Below are positions 12,201 through 24,200 of a DNA stretch of 64,000 nt, piece by piece. Source of the DNA: Diadema setosum (Eukaryota > Echinodermata > Echinoidea > Diadematoida > Diadematidae). Both the position numbers and the translations under genes were made by a program. Position 1 is the first letter of the stretch. Every line of letters starts with the position of its first letter. The DNA is taken from the NCBI GenBank assembly GCA_033980235.1, contig CM067075.1, positions 36,218,385 through 36,282,384 on the forward strand, in the 5' to 3' direction. The notes beneath the pieces were generated by a model, which saw only the letters and a list, made by a program, of their open reading frames with translations, searched no databases and was not told the origin of the DNA.

Positions 12201-15200
12201 AGGGATGTCACACTTTTATCACACCATAGATGCCAAATGGGTGTTAGGAGTGAAAGTGATATGAAGTAGTGGTCTTTCGGGGGGATATTATTATGAATAG
12301 ATTTCAAAGTGATAGAGAAGATGACTGAATGTTGTGTGATTGGCACATAGCAGTATACAATCCTCAGGGAGGACAGAGTAATTCATAACATGATACTTTA
12401 GATTTAATCCTTTCCGGTGTGGCCCATTGAATATTTTGCGGTAAACATGAAGATGTTCATGAAGAGATGTGAATTCTATGTGTTAATCACCACTACCAAT
12501 ACATAACCGCTACCAACGCACTACCGCTTCAAATTGTATTTAGTGTTGAATGATGTGTTAAAAATAGTCTGTCCAAACAAGACCTGAAATGAAACACTTT
12601 TTTCCTGCAGTGAAAATGAAAGCTTGCATAAGATTTTTGTTGTTGGTTTTATTTCTGGAAAGGTTAGCAGCTTTGACACTGCACTTTCAATCTTGTATTT
12701 CTTTTGTATGTTGTGATTTTCAATGATGATTCAGAAAAACAGTTGTGTGGGTGAAGTGATGACATGTCCAAGAATTGTGGTGATAGTGGTCAGTCTGCTT
12801 TGGTGCAGAGGCGATTTCTTTGAAGTCTGTAAAGCTGCTAGTGCCATGGGTAAAAGAACAACTCTTGGCCAACATTCTAATTAATACCTTCCCTTCCTCT
12901 TCCTACCTGCTGAAATGAACATGGTGTTATGAGAGCATATATGACAATGTTCTCCCAGACTGATTAGCAACTGTCTCATGGTTTACTGAGAGATGGTTTG
13001 CAAGGAGTGAGAGAAAAAGGCTGGGGGATGTTACATCAGTCAGCAAGTGTGAAATAATTACATCCATGTAGCTTTCAAGTTGTATTCTCTGTAAGTTCTC
13101 ATCAGGTTTATGCTGTAGGGTGGACAGAAAGACTTCTGCTTTCCATTCTGATTGAACCTTGCAATGGTATTTGAAATTGATTCCTCTGCTGTGCCAATGT
13201 GTCAGAGAATTTTGACAGAGCCTACTCTGATTTGACTCCCAAGGAAGCCATATTTGAGGTGGTAGAAGGAATCAGAATCTACAAATATAGACATTTGCTT
13301 ATTGACTTGTATGCATGTGCCGTCATAGAAATGTTCAGACGTCATTCTGACGTGGTGATGTGCAGACTGCTGAGTGTATTCCTTCACTGAAACCATTCAA
13401 GCACCGGAGCTACTGGATTCACTGGACAGTGCAGTACTGGAGAAGACAGCCTCGTCAAGCTCATCTGGCTATTATTTTCCATGCAAACTTGGCACAGTGA
13501 GGGGAAAAAAATGCTAAGAAAAGACTTCTGGTGATATTGGTGAGGCTGTGAGGCAAAGTTTTGTCTACTGTTTGCTTCAACGTCTGATCTTGAGAAGTAT
13601 TGCCATCGTATTTCAAGGAATTGTTGCCAACTTTGCCTACCGGGTACAGGAAATGAGCAGCATTACAGCAGGCAGTTTAACTGCAGGATACTTACAAATT
13701 AACAAGCAGCAGGATTCTTGGCAGTGAATTTCAGTCCCATCGTCAATCGTTAGAAGGAAGTTCCTGTGTTTCTATGGAAACTGACATCACCTGTTGCACT
13801 AAGCATCACAGAGACTTGATTGACTTCACTCTAGCAAGGCTTACATTCTTCTCAGACCTACAATTGTGTAGTCATAGCACAGTGTGAAGAGCCATGGGTC
13901 CTATGTTTTTTGCTGCCGTATTTCCTTTCAGGGTAAGTAGTAAAGTCTGTCAAGAGAAGCAGTTACTCTGTCACATCTTAATGCATTGCTTATACTTTGT
14001 CACCAATTTTTGCCAGTTCCCACATACACTGTACTTAATGGTTCAGTAGGGAAGTCCTACATGGATTATTTAAAATTGATCAATTAACGAAATGAGACCA
14101 TAAGGAACTCTTCAGAGATATGAATTGTATGGCTGCATGGAATTCAGCTTGTGTATAACTATACACAGCCCAGTCGCTGTAAGGGCTGTACCGACGTGAC
14201 CTACTAACACGAAGAGAGTTCAGTGATCGCATGCGATCGCTTTGAATTTTGATACTTTAGATCATTTTTTTGTCACCTCAAATTCATCTAATGCGAATCT
14301 TCAATAATGAGACTTCATATCTATGCTATCAATATTGAAATGCACATTTTACAACTTACCGAAAATGATGATTGTACATATATATATATATATGCAGAAT
14401 AAGCGAACGGTACATCGTCTTTCACGCCAGGCCATTTTGAATATCGGGTGGTATAATCTCTTTGGTAGCATGCAGCACGTTTGACAGCTAATCTAGCGCG
14501 ACCTTTTGAAAGGGCATTCATATCATGTGACCTCCTGATATTCAAAATGGCCTGGCATGAAAGACGATGCACCGTTCGCTTATGCTGCATATAATCATCA
14601 TTTTCGGTAAGTTGTAAAATGTGCATTTCAATATTGATAGCATAGATATGAAGTCTCATTATTGAAGATTCGCATTAGATGAGTTTGAGGTGACAAAAAA
14701 AATGATCTAAAGAATCAAAATTCAAAGCGATCGCATGCGATCGCTGAAATCTCTTCGTGTTAGTTGGTCACGTCAGTACAGCCCTGTTGCTACTTACAGC
14801 GACTGGGCTGTGTATAGTTAGCTTGTGTAGAACCAAGACTGCATAATACAAACTTCTATATTAATCTAGTATTTGATGGAAGAATATGAGATTGTAGTAT
14901 TCATACTGTGGAACATCTTACAGTGCTTTTTTTTAATCTTAATTTTTTTATTGAGGGGGGGGGGGAGAGGGGGATTGTCATTAATTAAATCAAGACTTGA
15001 GCAGCATTGATCTAAAAATGTTGTGAGGTGAAATCACCATCCTAGACATATGTTCATACCATTTTCCGGCAATAGATAAATATTCAGTGTTTTCATTTGC
15101 GTTTAGAAACACCATTTGAAAAGCTAATAAAAGGGCAATTTGAAATTGAGCAATTAAATATCTATTTTGAAACATGTTACATCACATGCCTTTAGATTTC

Positions 15201-18200
15201 TACTTTATGGAGCAAATAGTACAAAGCAGCTATCAGTGACAATGCGTGAATTTCAACTAGATGTTTACATAAACAGGCATCTCAATTAGATGTTTACATA
15301 GACCTGGCATCTAAACAAATGTGTTTCAAATCATGTTCATATGTACACACCTCTTGAAATGTGTTTTGAAAGATAGTTCAGTCTTTCGAATGAGATAAAC
15401 ACAGCCATAGTCTATCATTCTGACATTAAGTTTATACACGTGTATGTGTATATTAAAGCTGTCATCTAATACAGAGTCTGTATAGTGTTTGTTTGCATTT
15501 ATTCTGCTTCTCAAGTCAAAGCAAACTACAATTATATTGTTGTAGAGAATGGTAAATAATTGTGAAGAATTTAACACAAAGTGTCTGAAGAGTTGTCATG
15601 ATTGGAGGAGAAGTAAGGTGCTCAGTACATTGATATTGTGAGACATTTTTAGCTGCAAGGTAATTTGATCTTTTTGGTGTTGCAACACTCTGCAACAAAA
15701 TTGTAAGAACACATATTTGGCCATTATTTTGGCCATGGTGTGGATCACAGACTCCTCCATTTTGAAGCTGAGTCAATCGTTTTGTTGTGATTAGTTTATC
15801 TCCAAAGTATTAGAAAGGCTCCTGACCATTCTGTACTAGATAAGCATTCACAACACACACACATATGCATAATATACCCTCAGAGTATATGAATGTAGCT
15901 GTGTATGTTGCTACATCTCAGCAAAATGTTTTTGCTATCTTTGTCACTATATCCTTATCTGCATGTGAAATTATAATATTTCATCATCTGTAAGCATGTA
16001 ATATGTGCATCAGATGCAAAAAGTCCTGTTTTTCAGATAATTTGCCATGAATATTTGGAATTCTTGTGATGCTTTCCCTAAGAGAGAAGCATGCTGCTGC
16101 CCTTCACCTTCAGTGTATGATACTATGATCACATGGGAAGAGTAATGAGGTATAGCAGGGATGATATTGAGGGATAGATAGGGTGTTCATACATGTGTAG
16201 GTTGAGACTCCATATTGGCTGGCCTTCAGTGGCTTACACTGGATATGAGAGATGTGTGAACTTGTCACTATGCAAGCAATCTCTCTAATGTTGGCTACTA
16301 CTCCAGACAGCTTCCTGTCATCCACTACTTAAGACCTGTTTCCACCAATCACTGTGCTCTTCTCCTTACTACACCTTGATGTCATATTTCATCCTCCTCT
16401 TTCTGCCAGTATATCTTCAAGGACACACTGACACTTCATAGTGGGGCTAGCTGCTGTGTTGTCTCCTGAAAATTATGATTTGTTGATCCTTGTCAGTGTT
16501 TGTTGACATCCATTGTGTGTGATTTCTCCATAGTTTTAGAGATACTCAGATTGCTCTTGAACTCTACATCGCCCAAAGTCTGACTGTGGCTTCTCTGAAA
16601 TGCAGTTTTTATGATGATGATAGGCAAACAAAGCATGCGGGCTTCTGGCTACCATCAGAGGTAGAGCCGTTTTCCAGGATAGACGATGCTTGCCGGGCAC
16701 TCCAACCCCCATCATGCCAGCCGTGATGGTTTTTCCTTCTGTTGTTGTGGAAGAGGACAGCCTCAGTCCCATTCCTATCTGTCCAATCATCACCCTTTGC
16801 TCCCTGGCCGTGGAGCAGCCCTATAAAGTCATGCATTTGAATGTGATGTTGACATTTAATGCATGATAACATTGGGATGCTGGTAGGAGGATGGTTGACC
16901 CTGATAGAAGACACTGCGGCTGCATTGACTCCTACTATTGTTGGCATTTATCTCTTGGCTTCCTCTGCGTGATATAATCTTGACAAGCTTGCAGAATTCA
17001 ACTTGTGCCTTTCTTGTGGGGACTTTTGTTGTCACCTGCTTTTGTCCACCTTGGGATCAGTGACTTCTGATATCTTCCGTGATTTGTGACATTTGTTGGT
17101 TGGTATTGTGCTCAAAACTCCATTCTGAATCTCCGAAAGGATCCCAGGAATTATTTGAGAAAGATGGAACCATTCTTTGAAACTAGGAGTCAAATAGAAG
17201 TCAGAGAACACAAGCTGACTATTGTCATTGAAGAGGTATAGTTTTCATTTGTGTGTGTGTGTTTTTTTGCATTGTCAAATAAAGATTGCTATAGATTCTG
17301 TGTTAGCACTGCTACTGTAACATTGGAAACGTTTGCACAACTAACTTTATGCGTTAGGACATTTTCAATGAACTGCTTGGCATTTTATCATTATTTTTTC
17401 CAATAAGAGTTCTCTCTTGCATATAGTAATGTCTCCCCCAAATGTTTTTGAGTTCAAATTTCCCTTCTAGTTCTGTGGGTGAGATATTTACTGATATTTT
17501 ATGTTGCAAAATATTCTGCACTTAAAAGTTCCCAGAATGGTATGAATAGCCTTTAATTGCACTGGCTTCTTTCTGTAGTTTGATGACAGAAAGTGTTGTA
17601 AAGTTTTAATCATCAGTACAATTATATCAGAGCCTTTAAGCCCTACTTCATTTTGTACGTTGGATTTATGCTTGTCTTGTGTGTGTGGGAAGTAACTATG
17701 TTAAGATCACTGTTGGTAAATGTCATGAGAGGTAGGACCCAGATTAGTACTGAGCAGACATTAGGACTCATGACCCGTATTACATGGTACAGAATGACAT
17801 CCCGTGGGCACGATTTGCATGATTCTCATGCTGGTCATGTGTCTGCCAATCATGTGATAGTACATCACAAATTTCATATTTTTAGACCAAATTATTTTCT
17901 TTATGGCTGATTAACATGTAGATTGTCTCTTTGCCATACTAAGTACAAGACACATTATGACAATGAAACCCATTTTTATACAAAGCAAGAAGAAAGTACA
18001 CCATGTATCATGATTTCGTGAAAAATCAAAAGAGGAGAGGTCTATGTGGTCACATAAGACACTCCAAAATGTTGTCTTCAAAATAAACACATATTCACAA
18101 TATTGTGTCACAGGACTGACCTTTTAGTGGTTGACGATTGGGTTTTCACAGTCTCTTTTCTTAAATTTTGCTCAATTTTGATTTGTTGCTATTACTGTAT

Positions 18201-21200
18201 GTTTGAGCAATTTTCCCACCAAGTTATGCCCCCAGCAAAGTACGATGTATGCAGGGTCTGTGCAAAACTGTGCTCTTCACTGATTGCCAAAAAGCCCCTG
18301 TATGTGCCAGAAATAGAATTCGCCTGTGTTTGTAGATTATACATCATACAGCAGCATGGCTTGGAAATTATTTGTATTATAATCACTCTTCTATCAGGAG
18401 GCAAGTGCATGGCTTTGCCAAGAAATGCTGTCAGTCCCTAGCTTTATCAAAGGCATCAAATCTCACATCCTGCCATTAAAACATGCACCTAAATATACTG
18501 TGTTCAAACATTAGCTTTGCTTTTTTGTACATGGTCCAAATTGTCCAGACAAGGTAGAAACAGGCAGGGCACTTTTATGTGTAACTTTGCTTGTGCCAAC
18601 ACAGGAGAATAATGTCTTAACTGTTCTTTGAAATCAGTGCTTGAGTCTGCATCTTTTCTGTGATTGATAAAAACAGTCTGAGGTATTTATTGTTGGTAAT
18701 TTGTGTGTACACCAGCCTCAGCCAAGAGAAATGAATAATAAACAATGAATAAAGCTCTTTTCAGATAAAAATGGCCAACCCATAATGTGCACCCAGTGTT
18801 AGTGTCAACACCTTAGTGTACTGTTTTAGGCTTGTTACTTGAAATTATTCTGTGCACGTTTCAAAACTTCCAATAGGAACATGTGTGCCTCATATTAGCT
18901 CTTCATCAAAATACATAGTGCCGTGCCCTATTTCTACAATGAAGTAAATTTTCTGACATGAATGATATTGATAATGATGTATGCTGCTGACAATTTTGTG
19001 TCATTTTCAATAGTGATTTAAGAATGGACACATGATGCTGAAAAGGGATATTTATTTAAGGGTGTGTGTCATGCCATTCATTTCCCTTTGTTCCAAATGA
19101 CTGCCCATGAAAATAAGAGTCTAATGTTTCCTATCCTTTTTTCGTAATTGCAAGTTTCTCGTGCGTATGCAGTCTTTTTCTTTGGAAGCAAAAGTAGTGC
19201 TGTGTAAAAATGGTGATCATAATGACCATGGTCATCATAAAAATTGTGTGCCATAAACTGAGATCAAAGTTATGCCAAAATAGATTCATAGAAATTGTAT
19301 CTTTCATGTGAGATGTCAAAGAGTTTGATATAGTAGTGATGATATATTTTCTCTCATTGAACAGGAAAAGGAGAACAGCTTGTCACAGATATCGGAGAAG
19401 TCTGGCAAGGGTGACTCACCTATCTCCTCCTCACACCTAGCCAAGGCCCCGTCTCCCAGTTCATACCGCAAGAAATTCTTCAAATCTGTGTCCCCCAGTG
19501 GCACACAAAGCAAACCTAGACCCACAGCCAAAGGTAAGTCTTCCTCCATCCAATTACTATGCAAGTCACAGTTTTAAGAATGAATGAATGAATGATAGAT
19601 CAAAAAATAGCAAGAAGCTGTATAGTTGAAGCATGCAAAGCAACAGAGATGTGTAAATTCATTAGGCAACTGTAAGAATTTTGAGAAAGGATGAAGACAG
19701 TTGAAGAACCTAGAGGCTGCATGCTTTTATACCACAGTGAGTACATAGTGCAGTAGGGTCTTATATATCCCAGCAGTAGAAATAAGCCATTTAAAGTATT
19801 GTGAATACATAATGTAAGTATTATTTCCTACAGTCAAATTGATGTCATTTGATTGCTTTGTTTGTACAATATTACTTCAATTGATAGCAAAGAAATTTTG
19901 CCATGAATTTGGCAAATGGAATGCTGTAGATTGATTCTTATTGACATTTGTGTCAATGTCTAGTTGTACTGTATAAACTATATGTATGGCATTAATGTTA
20001 TTGGCTCTATTACTTGGACAGAGGAAATGCTTGCTAAGGCCAAGGCTAGCCAGAGCTTTGCTGATCGCATGAAGCGACACATACGTGGGCGTGTCCGAAC
20101 CAGTGGCTACACACACCCTCTTGATGACAACTCTCAGGCCAGTGCAACTTTTGGTGTCCCTCTAGACCAGTGTACACCTTCCAACACCAATGAGGTGAGT
20201 GTTATGCCTATACCAAGGCTTTGCCCTACACAGTGATGGTATACTGAACATCTATTATTGTGACAAATTTGTTACGTCTTACGCTCGACATTGTGTCTTT
20301 TGTTGTAAATCCATACGAAAGATGGATATGAGAAATAGAACACAGTGTTCTAAAACAATCCTGAATTTTATCTTTGTCTCATAATCTAGGTGCTTTTCAT
20401 GTACAAGTATTAAGAACCAGTGTGTAATATCTACAGTCTGATGGAGTGAAATTGAGATTCATAACTCATACTTTCAAATCATTATGCAATGCTATTGAAA
20501 TTTGAATGCAGTTATCATATAATTGTCATATATTGACATGATATTCCTCCTATCTAATGTTTCTATTGTTTGTAGCTGGTACCAATGGTGGTGGAAATTT
20601 GCTGTTCCATCGTGGAGGCCAAGGGGCTGGAGTTTGTGGGTGTGTATCGAGTGCCAGGTAATACAGCTGGAATCACATACCTTAAGGAGGAGCTGAAGAA
20701 AGGAGTGGATGAGATTGATCTCACTGATGAGGTAAATGCCTCATTTTATGACTGATCCTTCAACAATTTCTTCTAACTTATATGTATCTGTCTTGCCCAT
20801 ATTGTATTTAGAAATGTGAAGATCTTGCTTTAAGAAGAAATCTATCTTTGTCCATGTACATCTATTGTTGGCCTTTGTGGCTTTTACAGTAGTGGTATTT
20901 TTGTCCAGAGTAATGTGTTTTACTTATATGTTGAATTTTTGATATTCAGTAGAGTTAAAATGTCATCAGTGGATTTATGAAAGATCCAAGCTAAGTTAGT
21001 CATGGGCTTCTACCAGCTACTATGTTTTACAGCATGAAGTAAACTGATCTACTGACCTTCCTCAAACTCTGGCCCATTATCATTCAGTTGGTAAATTTCA
21101 GGCTCATTTTGACTACCATGAGTTACTTGAGACATGTGATAAAAGGCAGTGTGAGAGTTGCAGGTAATAACTGCTGGGTTTCCCTACTCTCTTACAAACC

Positions 21201-24200
21201 TCTGTTAGAGATGGCAAGATGTGAATGTCATCAGCAGTCTCCTGAAGCTCTTCTTCCGTAAGCTGCCCAACCCACTGGTCCCCAACGCCCAGTACCAAGC
21301 CTTCATTGCAGCCAATCGATTGGAAGAACCCTCTGAGAGGATGTGGGCCTTGAGAAGACAGATTCACAACCTACCTGACCATCACTACGAGACATTCAAG
21401 TTCCTCGCCAATCATCTCAAAGGTAGCAATGTAGTCAATGCTGGTAGAACAAATTTTGGAAAAAGAAGAAAACAAAAACAAAGAGGATATGGAGGAAGGG
21501 TTTACTTTTTTGATGCAACAGGGAATTAAAAAAAAAAAAATACTGCTTTATTTCTACCACACTAAGGTGGCAAATATATCACAAAGCATGTATCTCTGAA
21601 ACATTTGGATTATAAACTTACTAAAGGTCCAAAGCAATTGAATTTGAAATAATATTGGTCCTACCCATGTTTTCACATTACCTTTTGACTCACTTTTGGA
21701 TCAGAATTCACAAAGTTAAATATTTTAAAGAGAGCCTGTCTAATTCGTGTAAACTTAGATTAAGATATAACGTTATTAATAATTATTGAATTTCTTCAGA
21801 GTTTTTACATTCAAATACTGACAAGTTTAGTGGCATATAAAAAAAAACAAAAAAAAATGTGAAAGGTTCTTTCTTGATTGTTCATTCCAGTATCCTCAAA
21901 ATGTACATGTAGTTTTGCAAAGCTTGCCAGATCTTGCAGTTTTTATCTCTTTGCTCACTTCCCAAGTTTTGCTTTGATCATTTATGTGAAATAAATTCAC
22001 ACTCTCTCTTTTTTGCCTTGTTCTTCAAGTTGTGGCTGCAAATTCTGATGTCAACCGCATGGAGGTGCGCAACCTGGCCATTGTTTTTGGCCCCACTCTG
22101 GTACGCTCAGGTGATGACAGCATGGTTACCATGGTGACAGACATGTCTGACCAGTGCAAGATAGTGGAAAGTTTAATCCAGCACTGTGATTGGTTCTTCA
22201 GTGATGATGTTGAGAGCCAGCAGGATGTGCCGAGTGATGCTATGCGGGGTGAAAAGCCAGTCACAAAGCGAATGCCGTTGGCTGAGAAGGCAGCTCAGGA
22301 AGAGGAGGAGGAGGATGCAGAAGACCTACTGGACAAGACACCACCACTGAAGACATCTTCCATGGGTATGAGGAATTTACTTTGCCTGCATTTTATCCTG
22401 AAGCTTACTGTATATTTAACTATCAGAACAGTAAATTGCAGGCTTCCTGATGAGTCTGCATCTATGTAATGTATATGTTCATCTTTTCTTTTCAATATAA
22501 AGGAACTGTAGTAGTGATTGCAGGCTCTGATTGTTTTCAGGTCATTCATAACAGTATATTATTATTACGTATACAATGATTGGATGATATAGGTTGAAAA
22601 AAAAAGAGAAGAGGATGATGGCAAGATGTATACTCAAATTGTTTCAGTTTGCAAACAGCAAACCATTGCAGATGGTATACATATAGGAAAAGTCTAATGA
22701 GAAAGTTTATAACTTTGCCGTGGGAAATCTTTCTCCATATGTTCAAACTAGGTGTATAATTGGGGAGGGCACTGATCTTTGTGTTTTCATTGAGATTCGG
22801 ATGGGTGAGATAGTTTTTCTGTTTAGGACACTAAAGTTTGCCTCAATGAAGAAGACAACAGCATGATGTGTATATTCTTTTTTGTGAAAAGCATATAAGC
22901 TAAATTCTTGCATTTTTTCTTTTTTTGCATCATTGAAAATGTTTCCCCAATTTCTTATTTCTCTCATAAATGCAGAAGAATTGCACATCGATGTCGAAAG
23001 AATGTTCAACACCAAAGATATCATCATGTCTGTGAATGCTGCTGCCCAGCGCAAGATGAAGTCTTCAAGCAAACCCTTCACCTCTCCAGACACCCCAGAG
23101 GTGAAGTATCGGCGGCCAAGCCCAGAGCCCCAGCTACACACCATCAAGCTTCATGACCAAGAAGCCCTGAAGCTCACTGTCAGCCAGGCACCAGTCACCA
23201 TTGACATCGGGCCGGCCAGGTCACCAGATGCTGACAGTGGAAGGAGTGGGAGTACCCCAGGGAAAGTTGTGCTGCGACGCAGCTCTCAGAGCTCCACTGA
23301 CTCCAAGGTGGGAGGTGGCAGCGATGGAAGTGGTAGTCCAGTGGAAATGGACTCTTTGCTTCAGGGATCTTTGTTTGGTTCTACCAATCGGTCATACCAT
23401 CCTCGAGCATACTACCAGAATTTCCAGTTTGGATCAACGCGGGGAAGAAAATTGTCTGAATCATCTGACAGTGGCAGTCCAGTAAACCTCGAGCGTGAAC
23501 TGAAATCCCTTACCAGTGCAACATCCAGGGCTGAGGGTTGGGTGCAGTCTGACTATTCCAAGGAACGTGAGCGTGTCGAACGTCAACACGAGGAGGCATT
23601 GCGTGATCTGGAGAAAGAAGATAGTACGAATATTGAGGAGTTATTCCAAGCCAGAGACTTTCGCAGTGAATTATCTGCTATGTCAAATAGAATCATGGAT
23701 TACACAAAGAAAGGTGTGGAGAGCCCAACAACAGGTCGAAAGCAGCCCTTAGAAAAATCTGTTGTGACGGCTCACTCCAAGTCATCAAACAATAATAACG
23801 CATTTGCTGCAGCGTGTGATTCAAAGTCGGATTCACCGAAGAAGCAGACATCATCAGACAGAGGGAGCAGACTTAACTCACCTCTGCACATAGATGAGAA
23901 GGACATTGAGAGTGACTTTTTGCAGTCCATGAAAGCAACATTTGAGGAGCGTCTGCAGAGGGTCCTGCAACATGAGAGCGAGGATGACGCATCACGGCCA
24001 ACAAGTTTAGTCGGCGACAAGGACCAGTCATCTCCAGCCCACTCTCATGGAGAGGAATCAAGAGGTATTCATTATAGGAGCAATTCTGTGGATAGATCAG
24101 AAGCATTGAGGCGTAGACTGGACTCCCCCAAGAAAGAAATCTCCTCTAGTTCCAGTCCCCGCTCTGGCTCACCCAGAAGCTCAAGAGACATCAGTAAATC

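Larger units (their letters stand above)
7670..19364. other. 11.7-kb intron of the RhoGAP gene
   Basis: Runs from a phase-0 donor to a phase-0 acceptor. Holds a foldback MITE (7964-8525), a TACTGTAAAA MITE (9791-10001), short poly-C and poly-G runs (near 10176 and 12000) and a Mutator-type foldback element (14156-14820). Several GC-richer stretches (around 11930-12200, 13200-13400 and 16560-17235) show no recognised coding. A cassette exon for the ARF-binding helix would be expected here by homology but was not found. Confidence 0.7.
19534..22975. other. Short introns between RhoGAP-domain exons
   Basis: Introns 19534-20021, 20195-20575, 20732-21208, 21423-22029 and 22366-22975 (exons listed separately). 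All are GT..AG, 381-610 nt, AT-rich, with no mobile element recognised. Much shorter than the upstream 11.7-kb intron. Confidence 0.85.

Noticed and set aside
13199..13390. Open frame with [15 protein letters not shown] text
   Set aside because: Considered as the missing ARF-binding exon, but the similarity is superficial and there are no matching splice sites.
14321..14659. 112-codon - strand frame
   Set aside because: It lies across the arms of the Mutator-like foldback element and is not a gene.
16536..16947. Overlapping - strand frames in GC-richer intron sequence
   Set aside because: All frames are open by composition; no family recognised.
22933..22975. Start of the large open frame as a true protein start
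   Set aside because: The sequence before 22976 is intron: polypyrimidine-like tract and acceptor at 22974-22975, and the frame continues from the upstream exon.
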